Part shown: positions 35,396-46,651 of the stretch, one piece after another
Layout of the letters: every line of letters begins with the position of its first letter
How positions within the stretch are numbered: position 1 is the stretch's first letter
Assembly: GCA_903859815.1 (NCBI GenBank)
Contig: CAIOOA010000005.1
Location: 1 to 54,263 of the forward strand
Origin: an uncultured Methylococcaceae bacterium
GTDB lineage: Bacteria > Pseudomonadota > Gammaproteobacteria > Methylococcales > Methylococcaceae
Reading direction: 5' to 3'
DNA: 54,263 bases
Notes under the pieces: model-generated
Told to the model about the DNA's origin: nothing
Databases searched by the model: none
The model's input: only the letters and a program-made list of their open reading frames with translations
Made by a program: the position numbers and the translations under genes

Positions 35396-36109
35396 TCAAT
35401 TCAACGCACAAGCCACCAACACCACCGCCTCGCCAATCTCGACCGTCGCGCCCAAGGTGTCGCCGGTACAGCCGCCCAATCTTTGAACCATCTGAAACCT
35501 CAACCAGCCGAAAGTCAATGCTGCAAACAACAGCGGCCATGGCCCTAACATATACCCTGTCAATAGGAAGGCAAGCAAAGCCGACAAACCAACGGGCAGC
35601 CTTGGCAATTTTTCCACCAAAGGAATGCCTAGACCATTGGGCCGGACATACGGGGTGTTCAACATGAGAACGAGGACGAGGCTACGACCCATCACGGGGG
35701 TCCACAACAAAGGCGTGGCATTAGAATGAGCCATCAACTCCGTCAGCGCAGAAAATTTCAGCAACATTAGCAATACGATCACGGTCACGGCGATGGGTCC
35801 GGAACAAGGGTCTTTCATAATTCTCAAGCTGTGTTCACGATCACCTTGACCTCCTACCCAAGCATCGGCGCTATCCGCCAAACCATCAAGATGCATTCCA
35901 CCCGTCACCAATACCCAAACCGTTAGCAACAAAGCAGATGTCAACATTGCCCCCGCCTCCCCCAAGACTCCTCGGGTCAGCCATAACAAGCCTCCAATCA
36001 GCAAACCCACCAGTGGATAAAACACCACCGACCATGCCTGTGTTTCAGGAGTGAATCGAACATTAAGTGGAACGGGTAGGCGGGTTAGAAATTGCAGTGC
36101 GAGTGCCAA
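35396..36109 (-). CDS. cobS: Adenosylcobinamide-GDP ribazoletransferase (cobalamin synthase)
   Basis: 237 residues with several membrane helices. The family motif GGMHLDGLADSADAW (metal-binding acidic residues) and 'RIMKDPCSGPIAV' are present. The enzyme joins adenosylcobinamide-GDP and alpha-ribazole (phosphate) in the last steps of cobalamin assembly at the inner membrane. No ATG fits; the best start is the TTG at 36109, 15 bp after cobC. The N-terminus ('LALALQFLTRLPVP') fits other CobS proteins with few residues missing. Confidence 0.93.
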   Translation of the reverse strand: MALALQFLTRLPVPLNVRFTPETQAWSVVFYPLVGLLIGGLLWLTRGVLGEAGAMLTSALLLTVWVLVTGGMHLDGLADSADAWVGGQGDREHSLRIMKDPCSGPIAVTVIVLLMLLKFSALTELMAHSNATPLLWTPVMGRSLVLVLMLNTPYVRPNGLGIPLVEKLPRLPVGLSALLAFLLTGYMLGPWPLLFAALTFGWLRFQMVQRLGGCTGDTLGATVEIGEAVVLVACALN

Positions 36110-36123
36110 GGCATGTAAATAGG

Positions 36124-36717
36124 TCAGAGCCGCCCCCCATGAAAAACCAACCGGGCTTGCAGGACATCCCCCTTCTGCTGAATCCGGGTCAGGCCGGCGT
36201 GGGGAACATGAAGCGAAAACAGCCGTTGTTCAGGAAAACCCAACACTAGCCGCAAAATAGTGCGTATGACACCGGCATGGGTGACCACAAGACTATGGTT
36301 TCCATGCGATTGAATGAGCAACTCATACCACGCTGCGGCAACGCGGGCTTCGAATTCTTGATAATCCTCACCCCCTGGTGCGGGGTTGTAACTTGGGCAG
36401 CGCTGGAATTCCAGCAGTTTTCCGCCTTCTTGCCGATATAAGTCGCTCCAGCTTCGCCCTTCCCATTCACCGAAACCCAATTCGCGAAAGCGCGATTCAA
36501 CCCTTAAAGAAAGGCTGTAATGCTCGGCGAGTTCTTCGGCGAAACTGGCGCATCTGAGCAAAGGGGAGCTGACAACCCCATCCCAAGGGGGTTGCACCCA
36601 AGCCAACACGCCTCGCATTTGCGACCATCCTTTCTCCGTCAATGGAGGGTCGTAGTTGGAACCCAAGCAAACCCCGGGGGACGCATCGCCGTGGCGTATC
36701 AAATCAATCGTAGTCAT
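36124..36717 (-). CDS. cobC: Histidine phosphatase, probable alpha-ribazole phosphatase
   Basis: 197 residues. The phosphohistidine motif LIRHGDA is at the N-terminus, '[13 protein letters not shown]' marks the substrate lid, and the second catalytic His is in VVTHAGVIR. In this setting, between cobT and cobS, it is most likely CobC, which dephosphorylates alpha-ribazole-5'-phosphate. The start ATG overlaps the cobT stop by 4 bp. Family membership is clear; the substrate comes from context. Confidence 0.9.
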   Translation of the reverse strand: MTTIDLIRHGDASPGVCLGSNYDPPLTEKGWSQMRGVLAWVQPPWDGVVSSPLLRCASFAEELAEHYSLSLRVESRFRELGFGEWEGRSWSDLYRQEGGKLLEFQRCPSYNPAPGGEDYQEFEARVAAAWYELLIQSHGNHSLVVTHAGVIRTILRLVLGFPEQRLFSLHVPHAGLTRIQQKGDVLQARLVFHGGRL

Positions 36718-37757
36718 CGAGTGGGAATCCCTGCTTCAACGAAAGTTGCCATATCCTGATGCAGCACACAGGCGGCGCGTAAAATAGGCAATGCCATCGC
36801 TGCGCCACTGCCCTCACCCAAGCGCATGGCAAGGTCCAGAATGGGCAGGGCTGCCAATGCTTCCAGTACAAGTCGATGACCTGGCTCGGCGGAACGGTGG
36901 GCAAATATCATCCAATCCGCACAGGTTGGATGCAAGCGTGTGGCCAGCAATGCGGCGACACTGGTGATGAAGCCATCGATTAACACTGGCAAGCCCAAGG
37001 AGGCTGCTTGTAAATAAGCGCCGACTAAGGCGGCGATTTCAAAGCCTCCCAATTGTTTGAGGATGTCCAAAGGTTCCGACAATTCAGTTGCATGTAGTCG
37101 TAAAGCACGTTCTATCACGTTGCATTTGTGGGCTATTCCCAATGAATCCAACCCGGTTCCAGGACCCGCAAGTAAAATTGGCTCAACGCCAAGCAATGCA
37201 CAAGCCAAGGCTGTTGATGAAGTCGTGTTGGCGATGCCCATTTCGCCACCCAAAAATATCTCCGCACCATAAGCCTGAGCCCTTAGGGCCGCATCAGCCC
37301 CGGCAGACAGCGCGATTGCCAATTGGGTTTCGGTCATCGCCGCTTGTTTGGCAAAATTGGCCGTGCCATTGCCTGCCCTCGCAAGCACAATCCCTAGGCA
37401 ATCGTCCATTGGTTCGGCAATCCCCACATCCACCACTTCAAGCTGGGCATCAAAATGACGGGCCAATACGCTAATAGCCGCACCGCCTTGCATGAAATTG
37501 CGTACCATCAAGCGTGTGACGATTTGAGGATAGGCTGACACCCCTTCTTCGGCAATGCCATGGTCGGAGGCGAATACGCTGATCCAAACCCTATCCACGG
37601 CGGGTGTTAGCTTGCGTTGCATGGATGCTAGGTTGATCACCAGTTCCTCCAACCTCCCTAGCGAACCGGGTGGCTTGGTGAGTTGGTTCTGACGCCGCAA
37701 AACGCGTAGCCGGGTGGCAGAACAAGGCGGGAGTATGTTTGGGACTATCCATTTCAT
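36714..37757 (-). CDS. cobT: Nicotinate-nucleotide-dimethylbenzimidazole phosphoribosyltransferase
   Basis: 347 residues from the ATG at 37757, which overlaps the cobU stop (ATGA); a longer frame to 37799 lies in cobU. '[15 protein letters not shown]', '[16 protein letters not shown]', '[11 protein letters not shown]' and '[11 protein letters not shown]' are classic CobT blocks. It makes alpha-ribazole phosphate from nicotinate mononucleotide and dimethylbenzimidazole. It sits inside cobU-cobT-cobC-cobS, all coupled by 4-bp overlaps or short gaps. Confidence 0.96.
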   Translation of the reverse strand: MKWIVPNILPPCSATRLRVLRRQNQLTKPPGSLGRLEELVINLASMQRKLTPAVDRVWISVFASDHGIAEEGVSAYPQIVTRLMVRNFMQGGAAISVLARHFDAQLEVVDVGIAEPMDDCLGIVLARAGNGTANFAKQAAMTETQLAIALSAGADAALRAQAYGAEIFLGGEMGIANTTSSTALACALLGVEPILLAGPGTGLDSLGIAHKCNVIERALRLHATELSEPLDILKQLGGFEIAALVGAYLQAASLGLPVLIDGFITSVAALLATRLHPTCADWMIFAHRSAEPGHRLVLEALAALPILDLAMRLGEGSGAAMALPILRAACVLHQDMATFVEAGIPTR

Positions 37758-38269
37758 AGGATATTTTTGACTAGTAAGGGCAAACCGGCAATAATCCAAA
37801 CCACTCGATCACAACAAGTCGTCAAATCCTGATGTAACCACCCGGCTTCGTCCACAAAACGGCGAGCCAGTGGATTGATTGGAACAATGCCCTGCCCAAC
37901 TTCATTGCTGACCATACAAATTGTGCCAGGAAGGATGGGCAGTATTTCCTGCAAAGCTTTCCTCTCTCGTTGAAATAGGTCTTCACCTTCTTCCAAGCAA
38001 TTGCTAAGCCATAGCGTTAGGCAATCAACGATGAGACAGCGATTGGAGGCGGCATGGGTTTGCAACGCACTGCCCAAGGCAAAGCGTTCTTCAACAGTCA
38101 GCCATTCAGACGGCCTTTGTTGTTGATGATGGGCTATTCGCTTTGACATTTCCTCATCACCAGCCCAACCAGTGGCAATGTATACCACTTCTTTCCCGGA
38201 ATCCTGGGCAAGCCTTTCAGCATAACGACTCTTGCCCGAACGGGCACCGCCTAAAATTAGAATGCGCAA
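37754..38269 (-). CDS. cobU: Adenosylcobinamide kinase / adenosylcobinamide-phosphate guanylyltransferase
   Basis: 171 residues. P-loop GGARSGKS (7-14), '[19 protein letters not shown]' containing the His that is guanylylated in CobU, and '[12 protein letters not shown]'. It phosphorylates adenosylcobinamide and adds GMP. It is the first gene of the minus-strand cobalamin run. I looked in 38270-38431 for a cobalamin riboswitch and did not see its conserved core, so regulation is not by an obvious B12 leader. Confidence 0.95.
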   Translation of the reverse strand: MRILILGGARSGKSRYAERLAQDSGKEVVYIATGWAGDEEMSKRIAHHQQQRPSEWLTVEERFALGSALQTHAASNRCLIVDCLTLWLSNCLEEGEDLFQRERKALQEILPILPGTICMVSNEVGQGIVPINPLARRFVDEAGWLHQDLTTCCDRVVWIIAGLPLLVKNIL

Positions 38270-38431
38270 AATACTGGCTCGATTATCCGATGATATTGCC
38301 GATGATGTTCATTATGGCATATTTTCTCCCTTTCCGTTTGTAGTGTGGAGTGCCTGCTAAACATCTGTCAGTTATCGATAAAAATGACAAGCTTAGGCTG
38401 AGGCGGCTACACCTGACTTTGGTTGACGTTT

Positions 38432-39079
38432 CTATTGGCGTAATCGAGTGAACGTTTTAATGGGTTCGGAGAATGCTTGGGGTAGGCTTGCGTGAGCCTC
38501 CGGCCCGCAAAGCCAGCTTTGAAAATCTTGGGTGATGGCATATCGGTCGAAGGCAGGATCGACCCACCCCGAATCTGCCGCTAGTGTGAAGCAAACTTCT
38601 CTCGCTTTGCCTGCCATATTGTCAAGTTCTATCAATGACTTGACCAACAGTAGATGCTTCGCTGTCAGTTTACTTGCCAACCACGCGGCAAGGCTGTCGG
38701 AAGTGATGTCCCAAGTCGCGGGTACACCCGCCTCATCCAGCGCTTCGGGCCTCGGCAACCAGACTTTAGCCCCGCCCGTGGGTTGCGATAAATCTTCCAA
38801 GTTCAGTGTGGCGAGAAGCTTAGGGCAAAGCCCGACCAACATCCTGCCGTATTGATGCATCGCGAGGATGGCCATATCGTGTGCGGTGCGGTCGTCGAAA
38901 TGCCAATATTGCTGAGCCTTCCGTACTGCATCGGCAAATGATCCACCTCCCGGCACGATGATGACATTGGTTAGGCTTAAAGCTTTAAGCCATGAAGTGA
39001 GATGGGTGGAAGCTGCCAAGCTGCCGCCTAGCTTAACCACCCATAATTCATTCGTTACAAAGCATTCTGAACCCATCAA
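38432..39079 (-). CDS. Amino acid kinase-fold protein, MfnE-like
   Basis: 215 residues. '[11 protein letters not shown]' and '[17 protein letters not shown]' are the phosphate-binding loops of the aspartokinase/uridylate kinase fold. '[20 protein letters not shown]' and '[15 protein letters not shown]' and 'SGWVDPAF' resemble MfnE, which phosphorylates aminomethylfuran-methyl phosphate in methanofuran synthesis; relatives are found in methylotrophs that carry the tetrahydromethanopterin pathway. The gene overlaps the sucB stop by 4 bp, so it may be co-expressed with the 2-oxoglutarate dehydrogenase. Fold is certain; MfnE assignment is likely but rests on my recall of motif similarity. No other pterin or furan genes are in view. 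Confidence 0.72.
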   Translation of the reverse strand: MMGSECFVTNELWVVKLGGSLAASTHLTSWLKALSLTNVIIVPGGGSFADAVRKAQQYWHFDDRTAHDMAILAMHQYGRMLVGLCPKLLATLNLEDLSQPTGGAKVWLPRPEALDEAGVPATWDITSDSLAAWLASKLTAKHLLLVKSLIELDNMAGKAREVCFTLAADSGWVDPAFDRYAITQDFQSWLCGPEAHASLPQAFSEPIKTFTRLRQ

Positions 39080-40374
39080 ACCTTCAGCAGCAACCTAACC
39101 GGATCTTCCAGTAATTCTTTGATGGTGTATAGGAACAAGACCGCCTCACGTCCGTCGATCAGCCGGTGATCGTAGGAAAAGGCAAGATAAATCATCGGAC
39201 GGATGACAATCTGACCATTTTCCACGATAGGGCGTTCTTTGATCGCATGCATCCCTAAAATGCCACTTTGTGGCGGGTTGAGGATGGGTGTGGACAACAG
39301 GGAGCCATAAGTGCCGCCATTGGTGATGGTGAACGTGCCGCCAGTCAAATCTTCCAAGCTAAGCTTGCCGTCCCTAGCCTTAACCGAAAAGTCTATCACC
39401 GATTTTTCGATGGCTCCGAAATCCAATTTGTCAGCGCCACGCAGGACGGGTACGACTAGCCCCCGTTCCGTGGAAACCGCAATACCAATGTCGTAGTAGT
39501 CATGATAGACAATGTCGTTGCCTTCGATGCTGGCATTGACCGATGGGAAGCGCTTCAGGGCTTCGACGGCGGCTTTGACGAAAAACGACATGAAGCCGAG
39601 CTTCACTTTGTATTCTTGCTCGAATTTAGCTTTGTATTGATTGCGAACCTCAAACACCTTGTGCATATCGACCTCATTGAAGGTGGTCAAGGTGGCGGTG
39701 CTGCGTTGGGATTCAAGCAAACGTTCGGCAATCCTTGCCCGTAGCCGGGTCATCGGCACACGACGCTCGCCTTGTTTTTCAACGATGGGAGGCGTTGATG
39801 CAAAAGGCGTGGCAAAACTCGGCCTTGCCGTGTTTGCGGCTGGCAGAACTGGCTGTGGCGCTGTGACTGAGGCGGTAGGTTGCGCGGCAACGGATGCAAC
39901 CTCTGGCTGAGGTTTATGGGCTTCCACATAATCGATGATGTCTTGCTTGGTGAGCTTGCCGTCTTTGCCAGTGCCTTTGATTTGTGCAGCATCCAAGCAG
40001 TGTTCACTCAATAAGCGTCGCACCGCAGGACTGACGGGTTGGGCGTAAACATGCAGGGTTTCTTCCTCCTCTGTGTCAGCAGCCGCCGACTCTTGCAGGG
40101 TTGGGGTGATTTGCGGCAAGGGTGACACTGTCGAAGCAGCGGATTCTATGATGGCAAGCAATTCACCGCTGGTGACGACATCACCTTGGCGGCGTAAGTG
40201 TTGCCCCATCACCCCGGACTCCGGGGCTGGAACATCCAGCACCACTTTATCGGTTTCCAATTCCACCAGGGTTTCCCCTTGGGTAATAGAATCGCCGGGT
40301 TGTTTGCGCCATTCCGACAAGGTGGCGTTTTGCACAGATTCGGGAAGGTTTGGAACAGTAACTTGGATAGACAT
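39076..40374 (-). CDS. sucB: Dihydrolipoyl succinyltransferase, E2 of 2-oxoglutarate dehydrogenase
   Basis: 432 residues. N-terminal lipoyl domain with the lipoylated Lys in ETDKVVLDV (about residue 43), an Ala/Pro/Thr-rich linker, a peripheral subunit-binding domain '[31 protein letters not shown]', a second linker, and the catalytic domain ending with '[13 protein letters not shown]', where His and Asp are catalytic. It follows sucA by 9 bp. The complex converts 2-oxoglutarate to succinyl-CoA in the TCA cycle; E3 (lpd) is not in the window. Confidence 0.96.
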   Translation of the reverse strand: MSIQVTVPNLPESVQNATLSEWRKQPGDSITQGETLVELETDKVVLDVPAPESGVMGQHLRRQGDVVTSGELLAIIESAASTVSPLPQITPTLQESAAADTEEEETLHVYAQPVSPAVRRLLSEHCLDAAQIKGTGKDGKLTKQDIIDYVEAHKPQPEVASVAAQPTASVTAPQPVLPAANTARPSFATPFASTPPIVEKQGERRVPMTRLRARIAERLLESQRSTATLTTFNEVDMHKVFEVRNQYKAKFEQEYKVKLGFMSFFVKAAVEALKRFPSVNASIEGNDIVYHDYYDIGIAVSTERGLVVPVLRGADKLDFGAIEKSVIDFSVKARDGKLSLEDLTGGTFTITNGGTYGSLLSTPILNPPQSGILGMHAIKERPIVENGQIVIRPMIYLAFSYDHRLIDGREAVLFLYTIKELLEDPVRLLLKV

Positions 40375-40383
40375 GCTAGATTC

Positions 40384-43185
40384 CTATCGGCTATAAGAAG
40401 GCTCTGCAAACAGCGCGTCATCAACGACTTTTTTCTGCTGTTCCAAATGCCGCTTGAATTTACCCACGGCTGGCGCTGCCGAACTCGGGCGGCCTGCGTA
40501 AGTGAGTACGATATTCTTGTCGAGCAGGCGGCGGAGGAACCGATGCCTGATTTGATGCCATGCGCCTTGGTTGGCCGGTTCTTCCTGACACCAGATGACC
40601 TCCTTCAAGTTTGGGTAAAGCCCCAACTCCCGGCAAAAATCCTCCATCGGGAAGGGATAGAATTGTTCGATGCGAATGATGGCGATATGGTGAAGATTGG
40701 ACTGGCGGCGGGCTTCCAGCAATTCATAATAGACTTTGCCAGTGCAAAGCACGATTCGGGTGACATCGGCGACCGCGATGGGGTCGATTTCGCCTAAGAT
40801 CGGCATGAATCCGCCTGAACTGAGTTCTTCCAAGGATGACACTGCCAAGCGATGCCGCAATAAGCTTTTTGGGGTCAAGGCGATCAACGGCTTACGATAG
40901 GCGCGTATGACTTGCCTGCGCAACAAATGGAAAATTTGGGCGGGTGTGCTAGGTACGCAAACTTGGATGTTTTGTTCCGCGCACAACTGCAAATAACGCT
41001 CCAACCGCGCCGAGGAGTGTTCCGGGCCTTGCCCTTCCTGACCATGAGGAAGCAGCATGACCAAACCGCTTTGCCTTCCCCACTTGGTTTCACCGGAAGT
41101 GATGAATTGATCGATCATCACTTGCGCACCATTGGCGAAATCACCGAATTGCGCCTCCCAAATCACCAAGGTATCCGGTTCCGTGGTGCTATAGCCGTAC
41201 TCAAACCCTAACACGCCTTCTTCGGACAATAGCGAGTCGTAAATTTGAAAACGGCCCTGTTTGGCGGAAAGATGTTGCAAAGGTGTCAAGGCTTCGCCTG
41301 TATTCTGGTCATAAACAACGGCATGACGATGGAAGAACGTCCCGCGCCCTACATCCTGCCCGGACATGCGAATGTTGCGGCCCTCCATTAACAAAGTGGC
41401 ATAAGCCAGATTTTCGGCAAAACCCCAATCCAGCAATTGCTCGCCCGATGCCATCTTTTGGCGATTATCCATGATGGCGGCAGTCCGGGAATGAAGTTTG
41501 AATCCCGACGGCAGGCGCAGCATCAACGCCGCACTCTCGCCCAGAGAATCTAATGGTACGGAAGTATCGCAGGCTTGATTCCAACTGGTGCCGAGATAAT
41601 GATCCCAACGGGTTTTGGTGTAATTGGAGGCATCGCGCAAGGTAGGCCGGGTGATCGGTTCGCCCTGACCGAGCAATTGTTGGCATTCGGCATCCAATCG
41701 TGCCGACTCGCCCGCTTCGACCACACCTTCTTTCGCAAGGCGGTCTGAATAAATCTTTGGGATGCCAGGGTGATTGCGGATAAAGCGATACATGAGGGGC
41801 TGGGTCACAGCCGGCTCGTCCACTTCGTTATGACCATGGCGGCGGAAGCAGATGAGGTCAATGACCACATCCCGCTTGAATTTCATGCGGAAATCTAGGG
41901 CCAACGAGGTGACGAACATCACAGCTTCCGGGTCGTCTCCATTCACATGGAACACCGGCGCTTGGATCATATTGGCCACATCGGTGCAATATAAGGTGGA
42001 ACGGGCTTCAAACGGATTGCTGATGGTAAAGCCGATTTGGTTGTTGATGACCACATGAACCGTGCCTCCGGTCGTATAAGCCGGAGTTTCCGCCATATTG
42101 AAAGTTTCCATCACTACGCCTTGACCGGCAAAGGCCGCGTCGCCATGGATGACCACCGGCAACACGCCCGACTCGCCATCCCGGCCAAAACGGTCTTGGC
42201 GGGCGCGCACCGAGCCTTCAACAACGGAGTTGACACTTTCCAGATGCGACGGGTTGAAAGCCAAGGCAAGATGCACGGGCCCACCGGGGGTCTGCACATC
42301 CGAGGAAAAGCCAAGGTGATATTTCACATCACCCGCGCCTCCGGGTATGGGTTCGGCACTGCCCTTTTCCTCAAATTCGAGGAATAACAATTCAGGCTTT
42401 TTGCCCAAGATGTTCACCAGCACATTCAAGCGGCCTCGATGGGCCATGCCGATGACGATTTCCTTGACCCCTTTCGCCCCCGCATGTTGAATCAGCTCAT
42501 CCAATAAGGGGATGAGGCTCTCACCACCCTCTAAGGAGAAGCGCTTCTGGCCTACATATTTTCGATGCAGATATTTTTCCATGCTCTCGGAAGCGGTCAG
42601 CAGTTTCAGCAACCAACGCTTTTTATCTTGGCTGAGTTCTGGGCGAGATTTTGTCGACTCCACCCGGTTTTGAATCCATTCACGAATTTCTGTATCGACA
42701 ATATGACCGTACTCAAAGCCCGTGCTTCCGCAATAAACGGTGTGCAAGTCTGAGATGATTTGGCGCAACGGTCGTTGTTCAGTGCTTTTCAAAATATCGA
42801 CGAAGAACGGTATGTCCATGTCTTGTTCAGTCAAGCCGAAAGTGCGAGGGTCGAAATCTCGAATCAGCGGAGCTTCCCCCTGTTTTAAAGGGTTGTTATC
42901 GGCTGCCTGATGACCTCTCATGCGGTAGTGGTCAATCAGTCTGCTGACCCCCGCTTGTTTGCGCATACTGAGCTCCAACCCAACCGCATTGGGTATGGGC
43001 GGGACAGAGGCAAGCCTTGGCGGTGGCTCAGGTACGCTGACACTGAGTTTGGCGAACTCCCTAACCCATGAAGGGTCAACGGAATTCGGGTCATGAAGAT
43101 ACTGTTCGTAGAGGTCTTCGACGAAACGGGCATTCCCATCGGAGAATGCAGAGGAGTCCTGTAAGAGTGCGGTAGACTTATTCAT
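40384..43185 (-). CDS. sucA: 2-oxoglutarate dehydrogenase E1 component
   Basis: 933 residues, the usual E1o length. 'FVEDLYEQYLHDPNSVDPSW' at the N-terminus, 'HRGRLNVLVNILGK', the thiamine pyrophosphate site 'GDAAFAGQGVVMETFNMA', 'CFRRHGHNEVDEPA' and the C-terminal 'WCQEEPANQGAW' are all present. It decarboxylates 2-oxoglutarate and passes the succinyl group to SucB. An intact sucAB matters for physiology: if the organism is a type I methanotroph, it argues for a complete oxidative TCA cycle rather than the older view of a broken one. Confidence 0.97.
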   Translation of the reverse strand: MNKSTALLQDSSAFSDGNARFVEDLYEQYLHDPNSVDPSWVREFAKLSVSVPEPPPRLASVPPIPNAVGLELSMRKQAGVSRLIDHYRMRGHQAADNNPLKQGEAPLIRDFDPRTFGLTEQDMDIPFFVDILKSTEQRPLRQIISDLHTVYCGSTGFEYGHIVDTEIREWIQNRVESTKSRPELSQDKKRWLLKLLTASESMEKYLHRKYVGQKRFSLEGGESLIPLLDELIQHAGAKGVKEIVIGMAHRGRLNVLVNILGKKPELLFLEFEEKGSAEPIPGGAGDVKYHLGFSSDVQTPGGPVHLALAFNPSHLESVNSVVEGSVRARQDRFGRDGESGVLPVVIHGDAAFAGQGVVMETFNMAETPAYTTGGTVHVVINNQIGFTISNPFEARSTLYCTDVANMIQAPVFHVNGDDPEAVMFVTSLALDFRMKFKRDVVIDLICFRRHGHNEVDEPAVTQPLMYRFIRNHPGIPKIYSDRLAKEGVVEAGESARLDAECQQLLGQGEPITRPTLRDASNYTKTRWDHYLGTSWNQACDTSVPLDSLGESAALMLRLPSGFKLHSRTAAIMDNRQKMASGEQLLDWGFAENLAYATLLMEGRNIRMSGQDVGRGTFFHRHAVVYDQNTGEALTPLQHLSAKQGRFQIYDSLLSEEGVLGFEYGYSTTEPDTLVIWEAQFGDFANGAQVMIDQFITSGETKWGRQSGLVMLLPHGQEGQGPEHSSARLERYLQLCAEQNIQVCVPSTPAQIFHLLRRQVIRAYRKPLIALTPKSLLRHRLAVSSLEELSSGGFMPILGEIDPIAVADVTRIVLCTGKVYYELLEARRQSNLHHIAIIRIEQFYPFPMEDFCRELGLYPNLKEVIWCQEEPANQGAWHQIRHRFLRRLLDKNIVLTYAGRPSSAAPAVGKFKRHLEQQKKVVDDALFAEPSYSR

Positions 43186-43510
43186 GGTAGTAATTTGGAA
43201 ATACGGTAACCCTCTTGGTTACAACCCATAAGGATAGGAGTTTTTGCGTCAATATCCAAGCCTTTAAAGCATAAAATTTCATGCTAGGGTGGCCTGATTT
43301 TGCAAAAAATAAGTGATTATCCATGTTGGTGCAAACCGGCCATGCTTGAAAGCTTTGGAAAATCTTTCGTCACGCTTGGGTGAAGGCAATAAAAGCATTT
43401 TAATTCAATTGTTTAATTTTGTCATGAGATCATGAATTTTAACGGAATCCATGCAGACCATTGCCCGTATGGATTAGAATAGGATTTTGTTTAGCCCCTT
43501 ACATCCCCTT
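43186..43510. other. Divergent intergenic region sucA / ygiQ
   Basis: 325 bp between divergent starts. A 6-bp hairpin GTAACC-ctctt-GGTTAC lies at 43206-43222 in the presumed sucA leader. The right half (43380-43450) is AT-rich and probably carries the ygiQ promoter, but no -35/-10 pair stands out. No gene seen. Confidence 0.5.
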
Positions 43511-45676
43511 ATGCATACCGCCACTCCGCTTTTCTCCCGACGCAAATACTGGGCTTCCCGTTTTGGCATTGCCTCACAATTGCCCATGTCTCGCGAAGAG
43601 ATGGACACCTTGGGTTGGGATTCCTGCGATATTATACTGGTGACAGGCGATGCCTATGTAGACCATCCCAGCTTTGGCATGGCCTTGGTTGGGCGGTTGT
43701 TGGAGGCACAAGGCTTTCGCGTGGGCATTATCTCACAACCCGACTGGACTTCGGCAGACGCTTTTACTCAATTAGGCCGGCCTAACCTGTTCTGGGGTGT
43801 CACGGGTGGGAACATGGACTCGATGGTGAACCGCTACACCTCCGACCGCCGCATACGCTCCAACGATGCCTACACCCCCGGCGGGGAAGCTGGCAAACGG
43901 CCTGACCACTGCGTGACGGTGTATGCGCAACGCTGCCGTGAGGCGTTCAATGATGTGCCGGTGATTTTGGGCGGCATTGAAGCCAGCTTGCGCCGCATCG
44001 CCCATTATGATTATTGGTCCGACCTAGTGCGCCGTTCGGTGTTATTGGATGCCAAGGGCGATTTGTTAGTTTATGGGAACGGGGAGCGCCAAGTCGTCGA
44101 AATTGCCCATCGTTTGGCGGCAGGCGAACCCGTTTCCCAATTGACCGATATTCGCGGCACGGCATTTTTACGCAAGGAATTGCCAATAGGATGGGCTTTA
44201 TTGGATTCCACCTCAGTTGACGAGCCTGGCGAACTGGCTCCGCCGCCCGATCCTTATGCAGTATCACCCTCGGTGGGTGCGAATTCCGAGTCGCCTCCTT
44301 GCGCCAATTCGGCTTCTGAGAAACCCATCCTTTTCAATCGCATCACCGCCAAGACTGACCGCGAAAAGACGGTGATTCGTCTCCCGTCTTTCGAGCAAGT
44401 CAAATCCGACCCGGTGCTGTATGCCCATGCTTCCCGTGTGTTGCACCAAGAAACCAATCCCGGCAATGCCCGTGCATTGGTTCAACGCCATGGCAATCGC
44501 GAATTGTGGCTGAATCCGCCGCCCATCCCGCTGACCACCCAAGAAATGGACGGGGTTTACGACTTGCCTTACAGCCGTTTGCCGCATCATGCTTACCGGG
44601 ATGCGAAGATACCCGCCTTTGAAATGATCCAGCACTCCGTCACCATCATGCGCGGTTGTTTTGGCGGCTGCACGTTTTGCTCCATCACCGAGCATGAAGG
44701 GCGCATCATCCAAAACCGCTCGGAAGATTCCATCATCAAGGAAATTGAAGCCATTCGTGACACCTCCCCGGCGTTTACCGGCATTATTTCCGATCTTGGC
44801 GGACCGACTGCCAATATGTATCGGCTGGCCTGTAAAAGCCCGGAAATTGAGGCGGCTTGCCGACGACCTTCCTGTGTATTCCCCGGCGTGTGCAAGAACC
44901 TGAACACCGACCATGCCCCGCTGATAAAACTGTACCGCCGCGCCCGTGCCTTGCCCGGCATCAAACGGATTTTTATCGCATCGGGTTTGCGCTATGACTT
45001 AGCCGTGCTGTCGCCGGAATATGTCAAAGAACTGGCAACCCACCATGTTGGTGGGTATTTGAAAATCGCCCCGGAACACATCGAAACCGGCCCATTGTCA
45101 AAAATGATGAAACCCGGCATCGGCACTTATGACAAATTCAAGGCAATGTTTGACAAATATTCCAAGGAAGCGGGCAAGGAGCAGTACCTGATCCCGTATT
45201 TTATTGCCGCCCATCCCGGCACTACCGACGAGGACATGTTGAACTTGGCCTTATGGCTGAAGCGCAATGGCTTCCGCGCCGACCAAGTACAGGCTTTCCT
45301 GCCCTCGCCGATGGCAACCGCCACCGCGATGTACCACACTGGCAAAAACCCCTTGCGCAAAGTCAGCCGTGACAGTGAAACCGTCTACATACCCAAACCG
45401 ATGAAGCAGCGTCGTTTGCACAAGGCATTTTTACGTTACCACGATGCCAACAATTGGCCGATGTTGCGCGACGCATTGAAACGCATGGGGCGGGTGGATT
45501 TAATAGGTAATGGCAAACACCATCTGATCCCCAACTACCAACCCGCCGGCACTGGCGATGCCGTCGAAGGCAAGCGCATCCACCGCAAGGCGCAGCCATT
45601 TAGGACTCAGCATAATGGATTGCCGGATAAGGCCGATGGGAAGTCAAAAGCTAAAGGTGCGTGGCGAGGGAAGTAA
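43511..45676 (+). CDS. ygiQ: YgiQ family radical SAM protein
   Basis: 721 residues from the ATG at 43511; a TTG at 43487 would add eight residues. The N-terminal domain (about 35-190) has '[17 protein letters not shown]', which is the B12-independent UPF0313 start. The radical SAM cluster motif is Cys383-x3-Cys387-x2-Cys390 in [10 protein letters not shown], then '[12 protein letters not shown]' and '[10 protein letters not shown]'. A basic C-terminal tail (about 640-721) closes the protein. Members are widespread; the reaction is not known. It stands alone, divergent from sucAB. Confidence 0.95.
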   Translation: MHTATPLFSRRKYWASRFGIASQLPMSREEMDTLGWDSCDIILVTGDAYVDHPSFGMALVGRLLEAQGFRVGIISQPDWTSADAFTQLGRPNLFWGVTGGNMDSMVNRYTSDRRIRSNDAYTPGGEAGKRPDHCVTVYAQRCREAFNDVPVILGGIEASLRRIAHYDYWSDLVRRSVLLDAKGDLLVYGNGERQVVEIAHRLAAGEPVSQLTDIRGTAFLRKELPIGWALLDSTSVDEPGELAPPPDPYAVSPSVGANSESPPCANSASEKPILFNRITAKTDREKTVIRLPSFEQVKSDPVLYAHASRVLHQETNPGNARALVQRHGNRELWLNPPPIPLTTQEMDGVYDLPYSRLPHHAYRDAKIPAFEMIQHSVTIMRGCFGGCTFCSITEHEGRIIQNRSEDSIIKEIEAIRDTSPAFTGIISDLGGPTANMYRLACKSPEIEAACRRPSCVFPGVCKNLNTDHAPLIKLYRRARALPGIKRIFIASGLRYDLAVLSPEYVKELATHHVGGYLKIAPEHIETGPLSKMMKPGIGTYDKFKAMFDKYSKEAGKEQYLIPYFIAAHPGTTDEDMLNLALWLKRNGFRADQVQAFLPSPMATATAMYHTGKNPLRKVSRDSETVYIPKPMKQRRLHKAFLRYHDANNWPMLRDALKRMGRVDLIGNGKHHLIPNYQPAGTGDAVEGKRIHRKAQPFRTQHNGLPDKADGKSKAKGAWRGK

Positions 45677-45764
45677 TGCGAAATATGGAAACAAGTATGT
45701 GATCTGCCGAAATACGGCAAAACTATGGAAATAGCCCTTTGTTTTTTCGTTACCGTAAAAAACC

Positions 45765-46622
45765 ATGAACAGATTACGCAACTTACTACTAACTTCAATT
45801 AATCGTATAGGCCGACTCATACCAAAGCGACTTCAGCGCAGCATAGCCGATTCTAGGTTTTTTCTAAAGATTTTCGAAAATCTATCTAGGGGCGATCTAA
45901 TGACCATTTCAACACCTGAAGGGGGTGGTTTATTAATCAATCCGCTGTTTCATTCCAATTTAATTCAATCAGGCGGGCTGATTGGCTATGAACCCGAAAT
46001 TAGAAAAATACTGATGAAATACACAAAACCGGGTATGGTAGCCTATGACATTGGTGCAAATGTTGGGGTTTTTTCATTTCTGTTTTCATCAGTGGTCGGT
46101 CATAATGGAATTGTCTACGCATTTGAACCTGAAGAGATTAATTATCAGTGTTTTGAGAAATCATTGAGCCAGTATGAAAATAAAAATATCATTCTGGATA
46201 AAAGGGCCGTTGGGAAAGCGAAAAGCATGGAAGAGTTTGATCGAAGGGGGGGTGCGTTTTCAGGTCGGTTGATTGGTCATGGACACTATCAAACGACAAC
46301 TAATATCAAGCTTGTCGAAACCATAAGTATTGATGAGGTAGTATATCAAGAAGGGTATCGAACACCCGATATAATGAAAATTGATGTTGAGGGAAACGAA
46401 GGCATGGTTTTGGAGGGGATGCAGAAACTATTGAATAAGCACCATCCAATCATAATCTGTGAACTGCACACCCACCTAGGAGAATCGTCAGATCAAGTGA
46501 TTGGTTTATTATCTTCGTATGGATACACTATCTCGAATATCAATAATGCATTAGCTGACAATAAACTGACTAACCTAGCTCCAGAGGAATTGGTGGGAAC
46601 GCATATTATTGCAATGAAATAG
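45765..46622 (+). CDS. FkbM family methyltransferase
   Basis: 285 residues. 'YDIGANVGVFSFLF' is motif I, 'VYAFEPEEINYQCFEKSL' carries the acidic end of strand 2, and 'PDIMKIDVEGNEGMVLEGM' is the FkbM signature. It would methylate an oxygen of a sugar, lipid or secondary metabolite with SAM. Its base composition is clearly AT-rich and it stands at the left edge of an accessory patch, so it is probably acquired. The role is unassigned; no glycan genes lie beside it here. Confidence 0.9.
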   Translation: MNRLRNLLLTSINRIGRLIPKRLQRSIADSRFFLKIFENLSRGDLMTISTPEGGGLLINPLFHSNLIQSGGLIGYEPEIRKILMKYTKPGMVAYDIGANVGVFSFLFSSVVGHNGIVYAFEPEEINYQCFEKSLSQYENKNIILDKRAVGKAKSMEEFDRRGGAFSGRLIGHGHYQTTTNIKLVETISIDEVVYQEGYRTPDIMKIDVEGNEGMVLEGMQKLLNKHHPIIICELHTHLGESSDQVIGLLSSYGYTISNINNALADNKLTNLAPEELVGTHIIAMK

Positions 46623-46651
46623 GTGAAGCAAGATGGGGAAGCCGTAGCCTC

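Noticed and set aside
38270-38431. Search for a cobalamin riboswitch before cobU
   Set aside because: The conserved B12-box core was not found on the minus strand; the region shows only ordinary AT-rich sequence.
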